From Gambelia wislizenii (taxonomy: Eukaryota > Chordata > Lepidosauria > Squamata > Crotaphytidae), in NCBI GenBank assembly GCA_030847615.1, contig JAUMIR010000003.1:20775001-20839000 (forward strand): 64,000 nt of DNA. The letters run 5' to 3'. The notes under the pieces are model-generated. The model saw nothing but the letters and a program-made list of their open reading frames with translations. It had not been told where the DNA came from and made no database searches. The stretch's first letter is position 1, and each line of letters starts with the position of its first letter. Below are positions 10,004 to 20,142 of this stretch, in pieces. The translations under genes and the position numbers were made by a program.

Positions 10004-12115
10004 GTGGATGCGCAGGGGATGGGTGGGGGGAAGGGAGGAGGGGGCTTCTCCGCCACCCCCCTCCCTGAAAGCGCGTTTCTGCGGCTTTCAGGGACGGGGG
10101 TGGATGCATGGGGAGTGGGAGGGGGGAAGGGAGGAGGGGGCTTCTCCGCCACCCCGCCTCCCTGAAAGCAGCGGTTCCGCTGCTTTCAGGGACGGGGGTG
10201 GATGAGCGGGGGGTGGGCGGGGGGAAGGGAGGAGGGGGCTTCTCCGCCCCCCCACTCCCTGAAAGCAGCGGTTCCGCTGCTTTCAGGGACGGGGGTGGAT
10301 GAGCGGGGGTGGGGGTGGGGGAAGGGAGGAGGGGGCTTCTCCGCCCCCCCACTCCCTGAAAGCAGCGGTTCCGCTGCTTTCAGGGACGGGGTGGATGAAC
10401 GGGGGGTGGGCGGGGGGAAAGGGAGGAGGGGGATTCTCCGCCCCCCCACTCCCTGAAAGCAGCGGTTCCGCTGCTTTCAGGGACTGGGTGGATGAACGGG
10501 GGGTGGGCGGGGGGAAGGGAGGAGGGGGATTCTCCGCCCCCCCACTCCCTGAAAGCAGCGGTTCCGCTGCTTTCAGGGACGGGGTGGATGAACGGGGGGT
10601 GGGCGGGGGGAAGGGAGGAGGGGGATTCTCCGCCCCCCCACTCCCTGAAAGCAGCGGTTCCGCTGCTTTCAGGGAGGGGGGTGGATGAGCAGGGGGTGGG
10701 CGGGGGAAGGGAGGAGGGGGATTCTCCGCCCCCCCACTCCCTGAAAGCAGCGGTTCAGCTGCTTTCAGGGACGGGGTGGATGAACGGGGGGTGGGCGGGG
10801 GGAAGGGAGGAGGGGGATTCTCCGCCCCCCCACTCCCTGAAAGCAGCGGTTCCGCTGCTTTCAGGGAGGGGGGTGGATGAGCAGGGGGTGGGCGGGGGAA
10901 GGGAGGAGGGGGATTCTCCGCCCCCCCACTCCCTGAAAGCAGCGGTTCAGCTGCTTTCAGGGACGGGGTGGATGAACGGGGGGTGGGCGGGGGGAAGGGA
11001 GGAGGGGGATTCTCCGCCCCCCCACTCCCTGAAAGCAGCGGTTCCGCTGCTTTCAGGGACTGGGTGGATGAACGGGGGGTGGGCGGGGGGAAGGGAGGAG
11101 GGGGATTCTCCGCCCCCCCACTCCCTGAAAGCAGCGGTTCCGCTGCTTTCAGGGAGGGGGGTGGATGAGCAGGGGGTGGGCGGGGGAAGGGAGGAGGGGG
11201 ATTCTCCGCCCCCCCACTCCCTGAAAGCAGCGGTTCCGCTGCTTTCAGGGAGGGGGGTGGATGAGCAGGGGGTGGGCGGGGGAAGGGAGGAGGGGGATTC
11301 TCCGCCCCCCCACTCCCTGAAAGCAGCGGTTCCGCTGCTTTCAGGGACGGGGTGGATGAACGGGGGGTGGGCGGGGGGAAGGGAGGAGGGGGATTCTCCG
11401 CCCCCCCACTCCCTGAAAGCAGCGGATCCGCTGCTTTCAGGGACGGGGTGGATGAACGGGGGGTGGGCGGGGGGAAAGGGAGGAGGGGGATTCTCCGCCC
11501 CCCCACTCCCTGAAAGCAGCGGTTCAGCTGCTTTCAGGGACGGGGTGGATGAACGGGGGGTGGGCGGGGGGAAGGGAGGAGGGGGATTCTCCGCCCCCCC
11601 ACTCCCTGAAAGCAGCGGTTCCGCTGCTTTCAGGGACTGGGTGGATGAACGGGGGGTGGGCGGGGGGAAGGGAGGAGGGGGATTCTCCGCCCCCCCACTC
11701 CCTGAAAGCAGCGGTTCCGCTGCTTTCAGGGAGGGGGGTGGATGAGCAGGGGGTGGGCGGGGGAAGGGAGGAGGGGGATTCTCCGCCCCCCCACTCCCTG
11801 AAAGCAGCGGTTCCGCTGCTTTCAGGGACGGGGTGGATGAACGGGGGGTGGGCGGGGGGAAGGGAGGAGGGGGATTCTCCGCCCCCCCACTCCCTGAAAG
11901 CAGCGGTTCCGCTGCTTTCAGGGACTGGGTGGATGAACGGGGGGTGGGCGGGGGGAAGGGAGGAGGGGGATTCTCCGCCCCCCCACTCCCTGAAAGCAGC
12001 GGTGCCGCTGCTTTCAGGGAGGGGGTTGGATGCACGGGGAGTGGGCAGGGGAAAGGAGGAGGGGGCTTCCTAGCCACCCCCCCAAAGCCGCGGTTCCGCG
12101 ACTTTCGGGAGGGAG
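10004..12115. repeat. Minisatellite of about 96 bp, around 20 units, palindrome plus G-tracts
   Basis: The unit boundary 'cag ggac/ggag' recurs at 10381, 10478, 10574, 10670 and 10766, a period of 96-97 bp. Homogeneous units run to about 12010, with diverged units at both edges. Each unit holds a perfect palindrome with 15-bp arms (CCCTGAAAGCAGCGG, loop tt) and a G-rich tract (gggggtgggcggggggaaggg) that fits the G-quadruplex pattern. Because 96 is a multiple of three, long frames stay open on both strands (up to 417 codons) with a 32-residue repeat. These are by-products and not genes. Confidence 0.9.
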
Positions 12116-12162
12116 GGTGGAAGCGCGGGGGGGGGCGGGTGGCAGGGAGGAGCACTTTGCTT

Positions 12163-12238
12163 CACCCCCTGCCCGATCTCCTGCCTCTTCGCTCCGTTTG
12201 CGAAGAGGCAGGAGATAGGCAGGCAGGTGAAGCAAAGT
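12163..12238. repeat. Terminal-side hairpin of the transposon
   Basis: gatctcctgcctcttcgc pairs with gcgaagaggcaggagat around a 7-nt loop, and the pairing extends outward imperfectly to gcttcacc / ggtgaagc. It lies directly inside the right subterminal motif. Confidence 0.75.
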
Positions 12239-12320
12239 GTATCCGGCGTATAAGACGACTGTCAATTTTGGAGGGCACTTTTGAGTGCTCAAAAGTCGTC
12301 TTATACGCCGGAATATACGG

Positions 12321-12860
12321 TATATCCATTTGAAGCTTTTTTCATAATTCTGTGCCAAAGTTGTCCAGAAAACTTTATTTAAAACTTATCTCAGCTTCCC
12401 ATCATACATTTGGGGAAAAAAGAAACCCAACAACCCACAACCAACCACATTTTTATTAAAAAAAATATACAGTCTTAGAAATTATTTTAAAAATTAGGAT
12501 GCAATATTTTCCCCCATGAAAAGGTTCTATATAGTAGTCACCCACTTTTCTCAAGTACGAAACACCTTTGAAAAGGCATGCTGAAGGAACATGTAGGAAG
12601 GTTTCACTTTTAAGATCAAATTCTATGGTTAGCTGGTTTATGTAATACTGTCAGGATTAAAACTGGCAATTGTATCCAATGGTGGTTGGTGGCTACTGTT
12701 ACCCAAATTGCTTGGGCTCTACTTATATTTGCAAGCTAAAAACAAAAACAAACACACACACACACAAGCTTGGTCCCACGTTTGAATCCATTCCATTTTC
12801 TGACAGGGCCCCAGCCCCTAGCCTGTCAAATAAGCAGGGACTTCCTGCATAGCAAACATA
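12321..12860. other. Intergenic sequence containing one arm of a direct repeat
   Basis: 12370-12453 is repeated at 13972-14055 with three differences in 84 bp. A short (CA)n run is at about 12752-12766. No other signal. Confidence 0.5.
12370..12453 (+). repeat. 84-bp direct repeat, first copy
   Basis: aaactttatttaaaacttat... to ...ccaaccacatttt, 81/84 identical to 13972-14055 in the same orientation. Confidence 0.85.
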
Positions 12861-13408
12861 GGACTTTATCAGGCCACCCTCCTTAAAAGATTTTTGCCAG
12901 CATACATTCAAGTGTTTTTATGCCAGCAACCCCCCTCCCACACACACACCAGACCTACCTTTAACAGTGTGAAAAGGCATCCCTGGCATAAACGGAGCAT
13001 GAACAGAACTCTGTATACTTCCAGGGTTGAGATCTCGCCAATTCTCATGAGAAGAAATTAAAGTAAAATAAACACACAAAGCATAGAAACACACTTTTAA
13101 AATCCCAAGTACAGGGGGGGGGGTTCATAAAAAAAGTGTGCCCTACCTGGCTGTTGCAGTCTCACCTGGAAGTGTTCTGTCATTGATGCTGTATTCATGT
13201 GAGCACCGTGGTGGCATGAGGATTCAACGCCGGCAATGCCAGCAATAAAGCATCATGGAAGATCTATTGACAGCTTTGGCCATCAATAAAATAGAATGAT
13301 TTTTGGACTTGACATGATCTTGAAAGGATGATGTCATTTGGTATGTGCACCCTGTCACAATCATTAGGAGTCTTTATGACACCATATTTGCTGCATCTGA
13401 TAAAGTCC
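12861..13408. mobile_element. Harbinger-like MITE, copy D
   Basis: Starts GGACTTTATCAGG and ends ATCTGATAAAGTCC, flanked by ata and tta (two of three bases agree). The interior is the reverse complement of copy A: cacctggaagtgttctgtc, ataaaaaaagtgtgcc and gacagctttggccatcaataaaat are shared. So A and D are one subfamily in opposite orientation. A G-run (about 13116-13124) interrupts it. Confidence 0.7.
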
Positions 13409-13971
13409 TTAAAGTACTGCTTCTGTCACATGACCGGGAGGCAAAAAGTAGTGAGATGGAAGCGTTGTTCAAAAGACGAAAACCGTTTTACATTCCATAA
13501 TGTTTCTGGATGAATGTGTTCTGTTACTGAACCAAGGCCAGCAAGATGTTTGCTAAAAATATACAAGTCATGAGTCAAGTCAGTGTGTCTCTTATTGCAG
13601 AGTCGAATCCAAGATGAGTCATTGAAATCAATAGAATCCAAGTCAATCGACTTGAGTCTACATCACTGGGGAAAGATTCATCCACAAGCTTCTTTTTAAA
13701 TATAAATTTAGATGAATGTGTGTATGTGTGTGTTTAAAAAGAAACCATGAAAAAAACCATGCAGTAAATAAAATTTGTTGTCCATCATTACCTTTATGGG
13801 TAAGGAAACTCAATGTGATTATTTTCTCCTGCCACAGGGTCCATCCAAAGGGTCAGAAGATGGTGCTATGTTACATCACATTTTGTATCACTACATGTTA
13901 CTAAGGCAAAGAGATGATGTGGCCTTGCATTTTAGGGTGGCTTTAGGATGATGTGGACTTGCATTTTAGGG

Positions 13972-14055
13972 AAACTTTATTTAAAACTTATCTCAGCTTC
14001 CCATCTTACATTTGAGGAAAAAAGAAACCCAACAACCTACAACCAACCACATTTT
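13972..14055 (+). repeat. 84-bp direct repeat, second copy
   Basis: Matches 12370-12453 with three substitutions. Flanks differ. I could not tell whether the pair comes from a local duplication or from a dispersed family. Confidence 0.85.
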
Positions 14056-14309
14056 GTCTAAAACGAAAGCATTGCTCCATGGCAGTGTTCCATAAAACAA
14101 GGGAGCTTTTGGTGCAGTGCATGGTGAGAGAGGGGGCATGGAATAAGGGCAGGAGTGAGGAAAGTGTAATTCCTAGGCTTCATTTGGCTCTAGCCCCTTT
14201 TTTGCCTGAAAAATCCTCCCCCAAATAAGCACAATCACTGCACCTAGAAGTCTCCAGTAGCTCTTAGAAACTGCATGATAAAAGCACTATATTCCACTTA
14301 AACGGTGAT

Positions 14310-14479
14310 TGCTTCATCCTATGGAATCTTGGGGTTTGTAGTTTGGTAAGGCACTAGAGTACTCTGGCTGAGAATTCTAAATGTTCCTTCCTAAACTGCA
14401 AATTCCAGGATTCCATAGGATGGAATAATGACAGTTAAAGTGGAAACATAGTGCTACAATTGAGTACTGTGAAAGGGCC
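14310..14479. mobile_element. Palindromic MITE relic (tttgtagtttgg family)
   Basis: tcctatggaatcttgggg...tttgtagtttgg on the left mirrors aaactgcaaattccaggattccatagg on the right, ending ...tactgtgaaagggcc. It is homologous to 31025-31237. The left terminus is eroded. Confidence 0.55.
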
Positions 14480-14663
14480 TCAGGAGTGGTGGATTAAGTA
14501 GATCAGTCCTACTGAGTCCCATCCCATGGACCTGAAAAAGCCACCCAAATCCAGAAGGTTTTGGGTTGTATCTTTTAGATTATTTTCAGTTGAAAATTAG
14601 CAATAATGAAGAGGAAAACTGGTCCTCACTTCACCAGTACAACCTTGAGATAACAATAGCATC

Positions 14664-14726
14664 TATATCTATATCAATATCTATATCAATATCTATATCT
14701 ATATCTATCTGTGTGTGTGTGTGTTA
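14664..14726. repeat. (TATATC)n / (GT)n compound microsatellite
   Basis: TATATC/TATCAA units run into seven or eight GT dinucleotides. Confidence 0.9.
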
Positions 14727-15080
14727 TAAGAAAACCTTTGGAAAACCCACCTTTTATGGCATTTGCTATTACCCATTGCCTCACTTTCTTCATGGTCACT
14801 GTACCTATAGCATTTTTCTTTTTGCTTCCACTGCCTATGATGGTGTTGTTACATCTGGTAGTCTGCCAAGAGGATTTCAGCCATTACTTCTAGGGTTATT
14901 TCCATATATTCTGTGTTTTGGGTGCTTTTATGGAATTGGGGCATCCACTACATATTGATATTTATTAATTAGACTTACAGTCTGCAAGCAGTGAGGTATA
15001 GGCATTTAGTGAGTGATGGAACAAGCCAAGTCCATCTGATGCCGTAAAACTGGGCATGGCAAGAAAATAGATGCATTGAA
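14727..15080. other. Intergenic sequence, nothing recognised
   Basis: A 130-codon frame that begins upstream continues through the microsatellite. It has no recognisable domain. Confidence 0.4.
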
Positions 15081-15430
15081 TCTATAGAATCATAGAGTTG
15101 GAAGGGACCACAACAGCCATCTAGTCCAGTCCCCTGGCATGCAGGAATACACAAATACAAGAAAGACCTTCAAAGAAGGAGAGTCTACCACCCCTCAAAG
15201 AAGGAGAATCTATACCACATTCAGGCAACTCTAACTGTCAGGAAGTTCTTCCTAATGTTTAGATAGAATCTTTTTTCTTGTCACTTGAATCATTTGTTTA
15301 TATCCTAGTTTCTGGAGCAGCAGGAAACAAGTTTGCTCCCTCATGTAAGTGACATCCCTTTAGACATTTTAAAATGACAATCATTGCAGTATTCAATCTT
15401 CTCTTCTCCAAGCTAAACATCCTGTACGTG
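15081..15430 (-). mobile_element. CR1 LINE 3' fragment
   Basis: Read on the minus strand it ends in the CR1 signature ctatgattctata. Before that comes the conserved block seen here inverted as gagttggaagggaccac...ccatctagtccagtcccctg. Coding remnants of the last part of the reverse-transcriptase frame (tgtcaggaagttcttcctaatg inverted) are present but interrupted. 5'-truncated, as is usual. Confidence 0.8.
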
Positions 15431-15490
15431 CTGCTGAAAGGCTTGGATGCCTCGGCTTCCTACTCCCTTAGACTCCCTTCTTTCTTTCTT

Positions 15491-15610
15491 AGAATCATAG
15501 AATCATAGAATTGTACAGTTGGAAGAGACCACGAGGGCCATCCAGTCCAACCCCCTGCCATGCAGGAATTCTTCTTAATTGCCCCCCATATTTTCTCAGG
15601 GTGCATCTTC
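15491..15610 (-). mobile_element. CR1 LINE, very short 3' fragment
   Basis: agaatcatagaatcatagaa...ggaagagaccacgagggcc...ccaaccccctgccatgcagg is the inverted CR1 3' end. The copy is truncated about 110 bp in. It lies about 60 bp beyond another CR1 in the same orientation. Confidence 0.8.
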
Positions 15611-16436
15611 TGAACCTGCTTCAATGCCAAGGGAAGAATAAAAGTAGCTTTGAAAATCAGCAGAGAAAGTTAGTTTTGGGAACAAGATTGACACACCTGT
15701 GCGAACAGTGTGCCTCTTCTCCTTGGCATATAGTCTGTAGATCTGCTTCCAGAGAGGGAAAAAAGGTCTCCTTCATTTGGGAGGGGGGAGAAAAATGGAT
15801 CCCTCCTGGTTTTAATACTACACAGTGCTGGCTGTATTACAGATGTTATGATGATGATGATGGAGTCTTCTTCTTCCACTAACTATGCACAGAATGCCAT
15901 TTCTACTGCTGAATTGAAAATTATTGCATGCACTACTATAGTTAAGGTGCATTGAGAATGTTATTCTGCCACATACTGTTTCCTTACATTTATGAAGGGT
16001 TGTGTGTGTCTGTGTCTTTTGAGAAGATGCCGATGGCAGTCTTTAGGATTTGTAAGTCAATGCACATGTAAAATGGCAAGAAGTATAGAAAATTAGCTTT
16101 TTGGGAGAGTTTTAAATCTAGTGATAAAATGTGCTGTGGGAGGGGAACTGGACTTGAGCTACTTGTATGTAGTTGAAAAGGCTAATAATGCAAGAATCAA
16201 TGAAAATGGATGCTGAGGCTTCCATATGTTTGAATATTTTAATTTATTTTATTTTTTTTTGCCACCATGGTGTTGACTTGAGCTACATTCATACTGAATG
16301 TCTAACAAAGAAGGCTTGCAATTCTTCTGCTTCATTACCATAGTGTAAGTTTTTTTTATATAAAACAGTTTCATCTTATACACTCATATCTAGAACCCTT
16401 CTCTTCATTATATTGACTCAACAGACTATTAACAAA
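15611..16436. other. Intergenic sequence, nothing recognised
   Basis: A short (GAT)n run lies near 15848-15862. A 123-codon frame starting in the CR1 tail shows no domain. Confidence 0.4.
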
Positions 16437-16690
16437 CATAGGCCATAATCTCCCCCTTGCATGGGATATTGGTCACATGAGGGAGGGTGGGAACACCAGT
16501 CAGTTGCTTCCCAATTGACAGGGGAATAGATTTCTCTTGATCACAGCAGCTGCTGTCTGGTAAGTGGGGATGGAGGGTCGCAGTCTTTGTATCCCCTAAA
16601 CTAGGGGATATGCAGGGATCATGAAAACAAAGAGTCATGAATGTGTAACTCTAGGTTACACAATTGTAACTGACTTAGTGGATTCTGGCC
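16437..16690 (+). repeat. Dispersed repeat M, copy 1
   Basis: Shares cagcagctgct...ggtaagtgggga, cccctaaactagggga and ttacacaattgtaact with 33520-33876 (inverted) and, in part, with 34393-34560. Family not identified. No coding content. Confidence 0.55.
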
Positions 16691-19667
16691 ATAATGATCA
16701 AGAATCATTGTGTGCAGAGCTGTGCTTTGATTGCACTATGCACCCCTTGTGTTGAAAGGCAACATTACATCACTTAGCCAAGTCACCAAAAGTGAAATTG
16801 AATACAGAGCTAAAAGTGCATGTACACTCATATACAATGGAAATGCATGTGCATCCGTGCACAATGTGCATCCATGTGCAATGACACCACATATTACCTC
16901 TGCTTCCAGGGTCTCATACTGAATACAGCCATTCCATACTTGGGGGAAAATGTCTAGCCACCTCCATGGGAGAATTTTTGGATGTGGAAGACACCTATTG
17001 GGATTTTGGCAAATATATCAAAAAAAGCAGCAGCAATTATTTATGACAAGATAAATATGTCAGAAATAGCAATCAGTGTTAAAAATGGAGAAAAAAACTT
17101 AGCAGCTTGGATTCTAAGACCACTCACTTAAGAAATTTCAAGATTCTATGATTCTAAGATGAGAAGTTGCTTGTGGGGAATTTTCTCTTCTCCTCACCTC
17201 CCTCCCCCAGCAGCTCTGCAAACCCTTCAAAACTTCTCTGGGGTATCAAGGAAAACTCTTAAGATTGTGGTATAAGGCTTGAGCAACTGCCATAGAAGAG
17301 GCCCTCAAACTGGAACTGGACCCATTATCATACTATATTGCTTATGGTTGCTATATATGAGTTTCAGTTCACTTAGCATTCCTCAAGAAGCATTTTACAA
17401 ACCTCTAGGTTTTGCAGCTACACAATGTTTAATATTTTGTCTACCATAAGTACACAAGTACAAATGGTTAAAAAAACCCAACAACAATTAAATCTATATC
17501 AATTCCAGGCTGTAATACAAGAAAATGTGGAAAAGTCAAAGGAGCGCCTTCTCTAAGGCACTGTATTTCTGGCTCATTTTCCACTGTTTGCATTAAAATA
17601 ACCGGTTTCCAACTTAGCTATTTCTTGGTTGTTCCTCCTACCCACCCACCAACCCATGTCTAGTATTTCTTTCCTTGAAATGTGCTCTTAGAAGATAGCT
17701 CCTCTCAAATGACCAAATAATATTGAATGGTATATTTTCTATTTTGCTCCTAATTCCCAATTTGCATAATGTTCACAGCAAGGAATATAGATTTAAAAGG
17801 TTTCTGCCATACGGGTGTGACAAGCTCCATTGATTTGTCGTTCTAATTTCTTTGGTGCCCATATAATGAAGCTTGAATTTATTGGTGTTTATGAGCTAAC
17901 CAGTTGAATGTCTCCCCGTCTGGTAAGTTGTGTTTGCATTCTTGATGTGTGCTATATATAATTTCCTATTTGTGGTTAATTGGTACATTTTCCCCCCAGT
18001 TACATCTGTACCCAGGACCAAAAGAAATACAGTCATTTGATTTGTTTTCCAATCCAGATCCTTGATATTGTTTTCAACTCTTTTCACTACATTTCTATGC
18101 TCTTCCAAATTACACATAACAAATGCTGACCACCTGCAAAGTTGTAGGGTTGGGGTAATTTTTAAGTCAGGAATGGGCCCAAAAATTCAAGGTGCCACAG
18201 AAGCTAGCTCTTTTCAATTTCTACCTGATGAGATTGCTAGTCACAATTGAGCCTACATCAATTTAGCATCACACACCTCTACTTTATTTCCATACCTAAT
18301 GCCATGCAGAACCAACCTGTGCACAGGCAGTGTCCAGTTGTATTTCTGCAGCTGGAAGTGCATAGAAGTTATCATATCTTGAAGATCCTGGATGTCATTG
18401 AGTTCCTAAATGGCCAAGGGCTGGCTACACAAATAGGAAGGTCATTAGATAAGGAAGTATTGGATTTTCTGCAATGACCTTAAAATGGCATACAGAGGCA
18501 TAAGGGGAGTTTACACCTGTGAATGTCACTGACTGGATTCCAGCTGCAGATGTAAATATTGCTGCAGATATTTTAGGTCTTCACAATTTGCATGATTACT
18601 AGGGATGTGCCTCAGATTCAGACAAATCTTGGATCCTGAACTGAATGAAGATGACTCAGACAGATTCAGGAGATATTCAAATGAAAGTAGTTCCAAAGTT
18701 GACCAATTCTGAATCTGTACACTTCTGAAAATTTGCTCCCTTTTTGGATTTGGAGAGAAACAGACAGTGTGTCTCCCAACATTAATACAATTCTGCCCAA
18801 CCATCCATAGATGAAAAAAGTGCATTTCCTCTGTTGTTGTTTTTAAACTATTGTAGTGAAAATGCCCCCATGCCTCCTAGAAGAGGAAAAACCATTTAAA
18901 AAAAAATGCGAAAAATATTTTTTACCCTAAGTGCCACAAAAAAGGCTTGAAATGTCACATGTGGCCTAAAGTCCACATTTTGCTCACTCCTGATCTAGAG
19001 AGGATGTTTCTACAAGTTGCAGAACCCTGAGTTTCCCAATGGGACTCTTTTGAGGAAGGAGTCACTGCATCTGAATGTTGGTCATGATGCTCCAACCCTA
19101 CATATCTAACACCTCTCCTTTCCTCTTTGTCATTATGGTCTTTAAAAACTAACATGCATGAGAAAGGTCATCTAAAAAATGCAGCTGCATATCTGCTTTC
19201 TTATAATGAAAGTCCCCAACTAATCTGTCCATGTGCTACTAAAATGTTAACTTTAAATGCTAACATTGTTTTATAGGAAAAGAAACCTTCATGTTCCTAA
19301 TTAGTATTGATGTAAAGTACATGCTCTTACCTCAGTAAGAGGTAAAATTTAACTCTAGGCTTTGCCTCTGGGATAGTAATAATGATAATCATTCAATAAG
19401 CTCTTATTTTAAAAACACATATCTTTATTTTGCTTCTTAAATATTATTTCATGTTTCAGTGTGAACATGTAAGTGAATGACTGCCAGGACTGGAAAGTGC
19501 TGAAACTAATAAGGGTTACAAGAGGGACCATTATGAATATCCTCCACCAAAGGCCCCATTCAGTAAGAAATAAGGTGTACATTTCAATCAAATTCAAGGA
19601 GTCAAAAGATATGATACAGATGTATCTCAATTAATGGACCTTACTTTTTTTAACAGTAATTTGATAC
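16691..19667. other. AT-rich intergenic sequence, no gene seen
   Basis: About 3 kb with scattered short frames and no recognisable transposon ends. A gattctatgattctaag snippet near 17141-17160 looks like a CR1-tail microsatellite remnant. The block at 18600-18830 (ctagggatgtgcctcagattcag...) may be an old repeat but is not identified. Confidence 0.4.
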
Positions 19668-19725
19668 CACAGACAGAAATAACAAGGAAAGAATGGTGGT
19701 AATTTCCTTGTTATTTCTGTCTGTG
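19668..19725. repeat. Perfect 23-bp inverted repeat (hairpin)
   Basis: CACAGACAGAAATAACAAGG plus aaa at 19668-19690 is matched without a mismatch by its inverse at 19703-19725, across a 12-nt spacer. It could be a snap-back duplication. It is short for a microRNA precursor. Confidence 0.9.
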
Positions 19726-19811
19726 TTTCTACAAATTTCCTACAGCACCAAAAAATAAAGAAAGTTCAACATATTTCAGCAAACTTTTTATTCAAAGGTC
19801 AGTAAGTCTTA

Positions 19812-20142
19812 GGACTTTTTCAGACACCCCTTACTGCGCAAGAAACCTCCATAACAGTAACAAAGCTGCTGCACAGCAGGGGGTCTGTTTAAGGTGACGC
19901 TGTTCCTCTCTCGGCGTCATCCTTGACTGATCCGGGTAGGATTGAGGGCGGCCGTGCCATTTCTTACTCATGGAAGTTGTCTGTGAATAAAAAATGGTGC
20001 GGCTGCCCTCGATCCTACCTGGAAAAGTCGCAGACGATGCCGAGAGAGAGATGGTGTCGTCCAAAACAGATCCCCTGCCGCGCAGTAGCTTCATTACTGT
20101 TACGGAGGCTTCTTGCACAGTAAGGGGTGTCTGAAAAAGTCC
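19812..20142. mobile_element. 331-bp palindromic Harbinger-like MITE (F)
   Basis: Starts GGACTTTTTCAGACACCCC and ends in the inverse. The duplication TTA is perfect (19809-19811, 20143-20145) and fits the TWA preference of Harbinger elements. The two halves remain alignable to near the centre, with many substitutions in the inner part. This makes it an older relative in structure to 20989-21319. Frames of 95 and 66 codons run through the two arms as mirror products. Confidence 0.8.

Larger units (their letters stand above)
9479..12320. mobile_element. TA-flanked DNA transposon with minisatellite interior
   Basis: Both ends carry the same 26-bp inverted terminus, beginning CCGTATATTCCGGCGTATAA, with no mismatch. 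The dinucleotide TA flanks both ends (9477-9478, 12321-12322), which suggests Tc1/mariner-type integration. The 15-bp motif ggcgtataagacgac recurs at 9490-9504, 9507-9521, 9565-9579 (variant) and 12245-12259, and inverted at 12295-12309. These may be transposase-binding repeats. The interior has no transposase. It is a run of GC-rich hairpins plus a tandem array of about 20 units. Base composition differs sharply from the AT-rich flanks. The superfamily is inferred only from the TA and the short inverted termini. Confidence 0.75.
13409..14663. other. Intergenic sequence with short tandem and direct repeats
   Basis: A two-copy tandem (gatgatgtggccttgcattttaggg-like, period about 34) lies at 13911-13970, immediately before the second 84-bp repeat. 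A DNA-transposon relic is at 14310-14479. No gene signal. Confidence 0.45.

Noticed and set aside
10492..11745. 417-codon open frame (and 407-, 402-codon frames on the other strand)
   Set aside because: They are direct readings of the 96-bp tandem repeat, present on both strands with a 32-residue period and no start context or domain. Not genes.
10004..12115. Regular palindromic repeats resembling a CRISPR array
   Set aside because: The whole unit repeats, so there are no unique spacers. The unit is 96 bp and the context is vertebrate.
19668..19725. microRNA precursor candidate
   Set aside because: The stem is only 23 bp with a 12-nt loop, without the longer imperfect stem typical of a precursor. 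Kept only as a hairpin observation.
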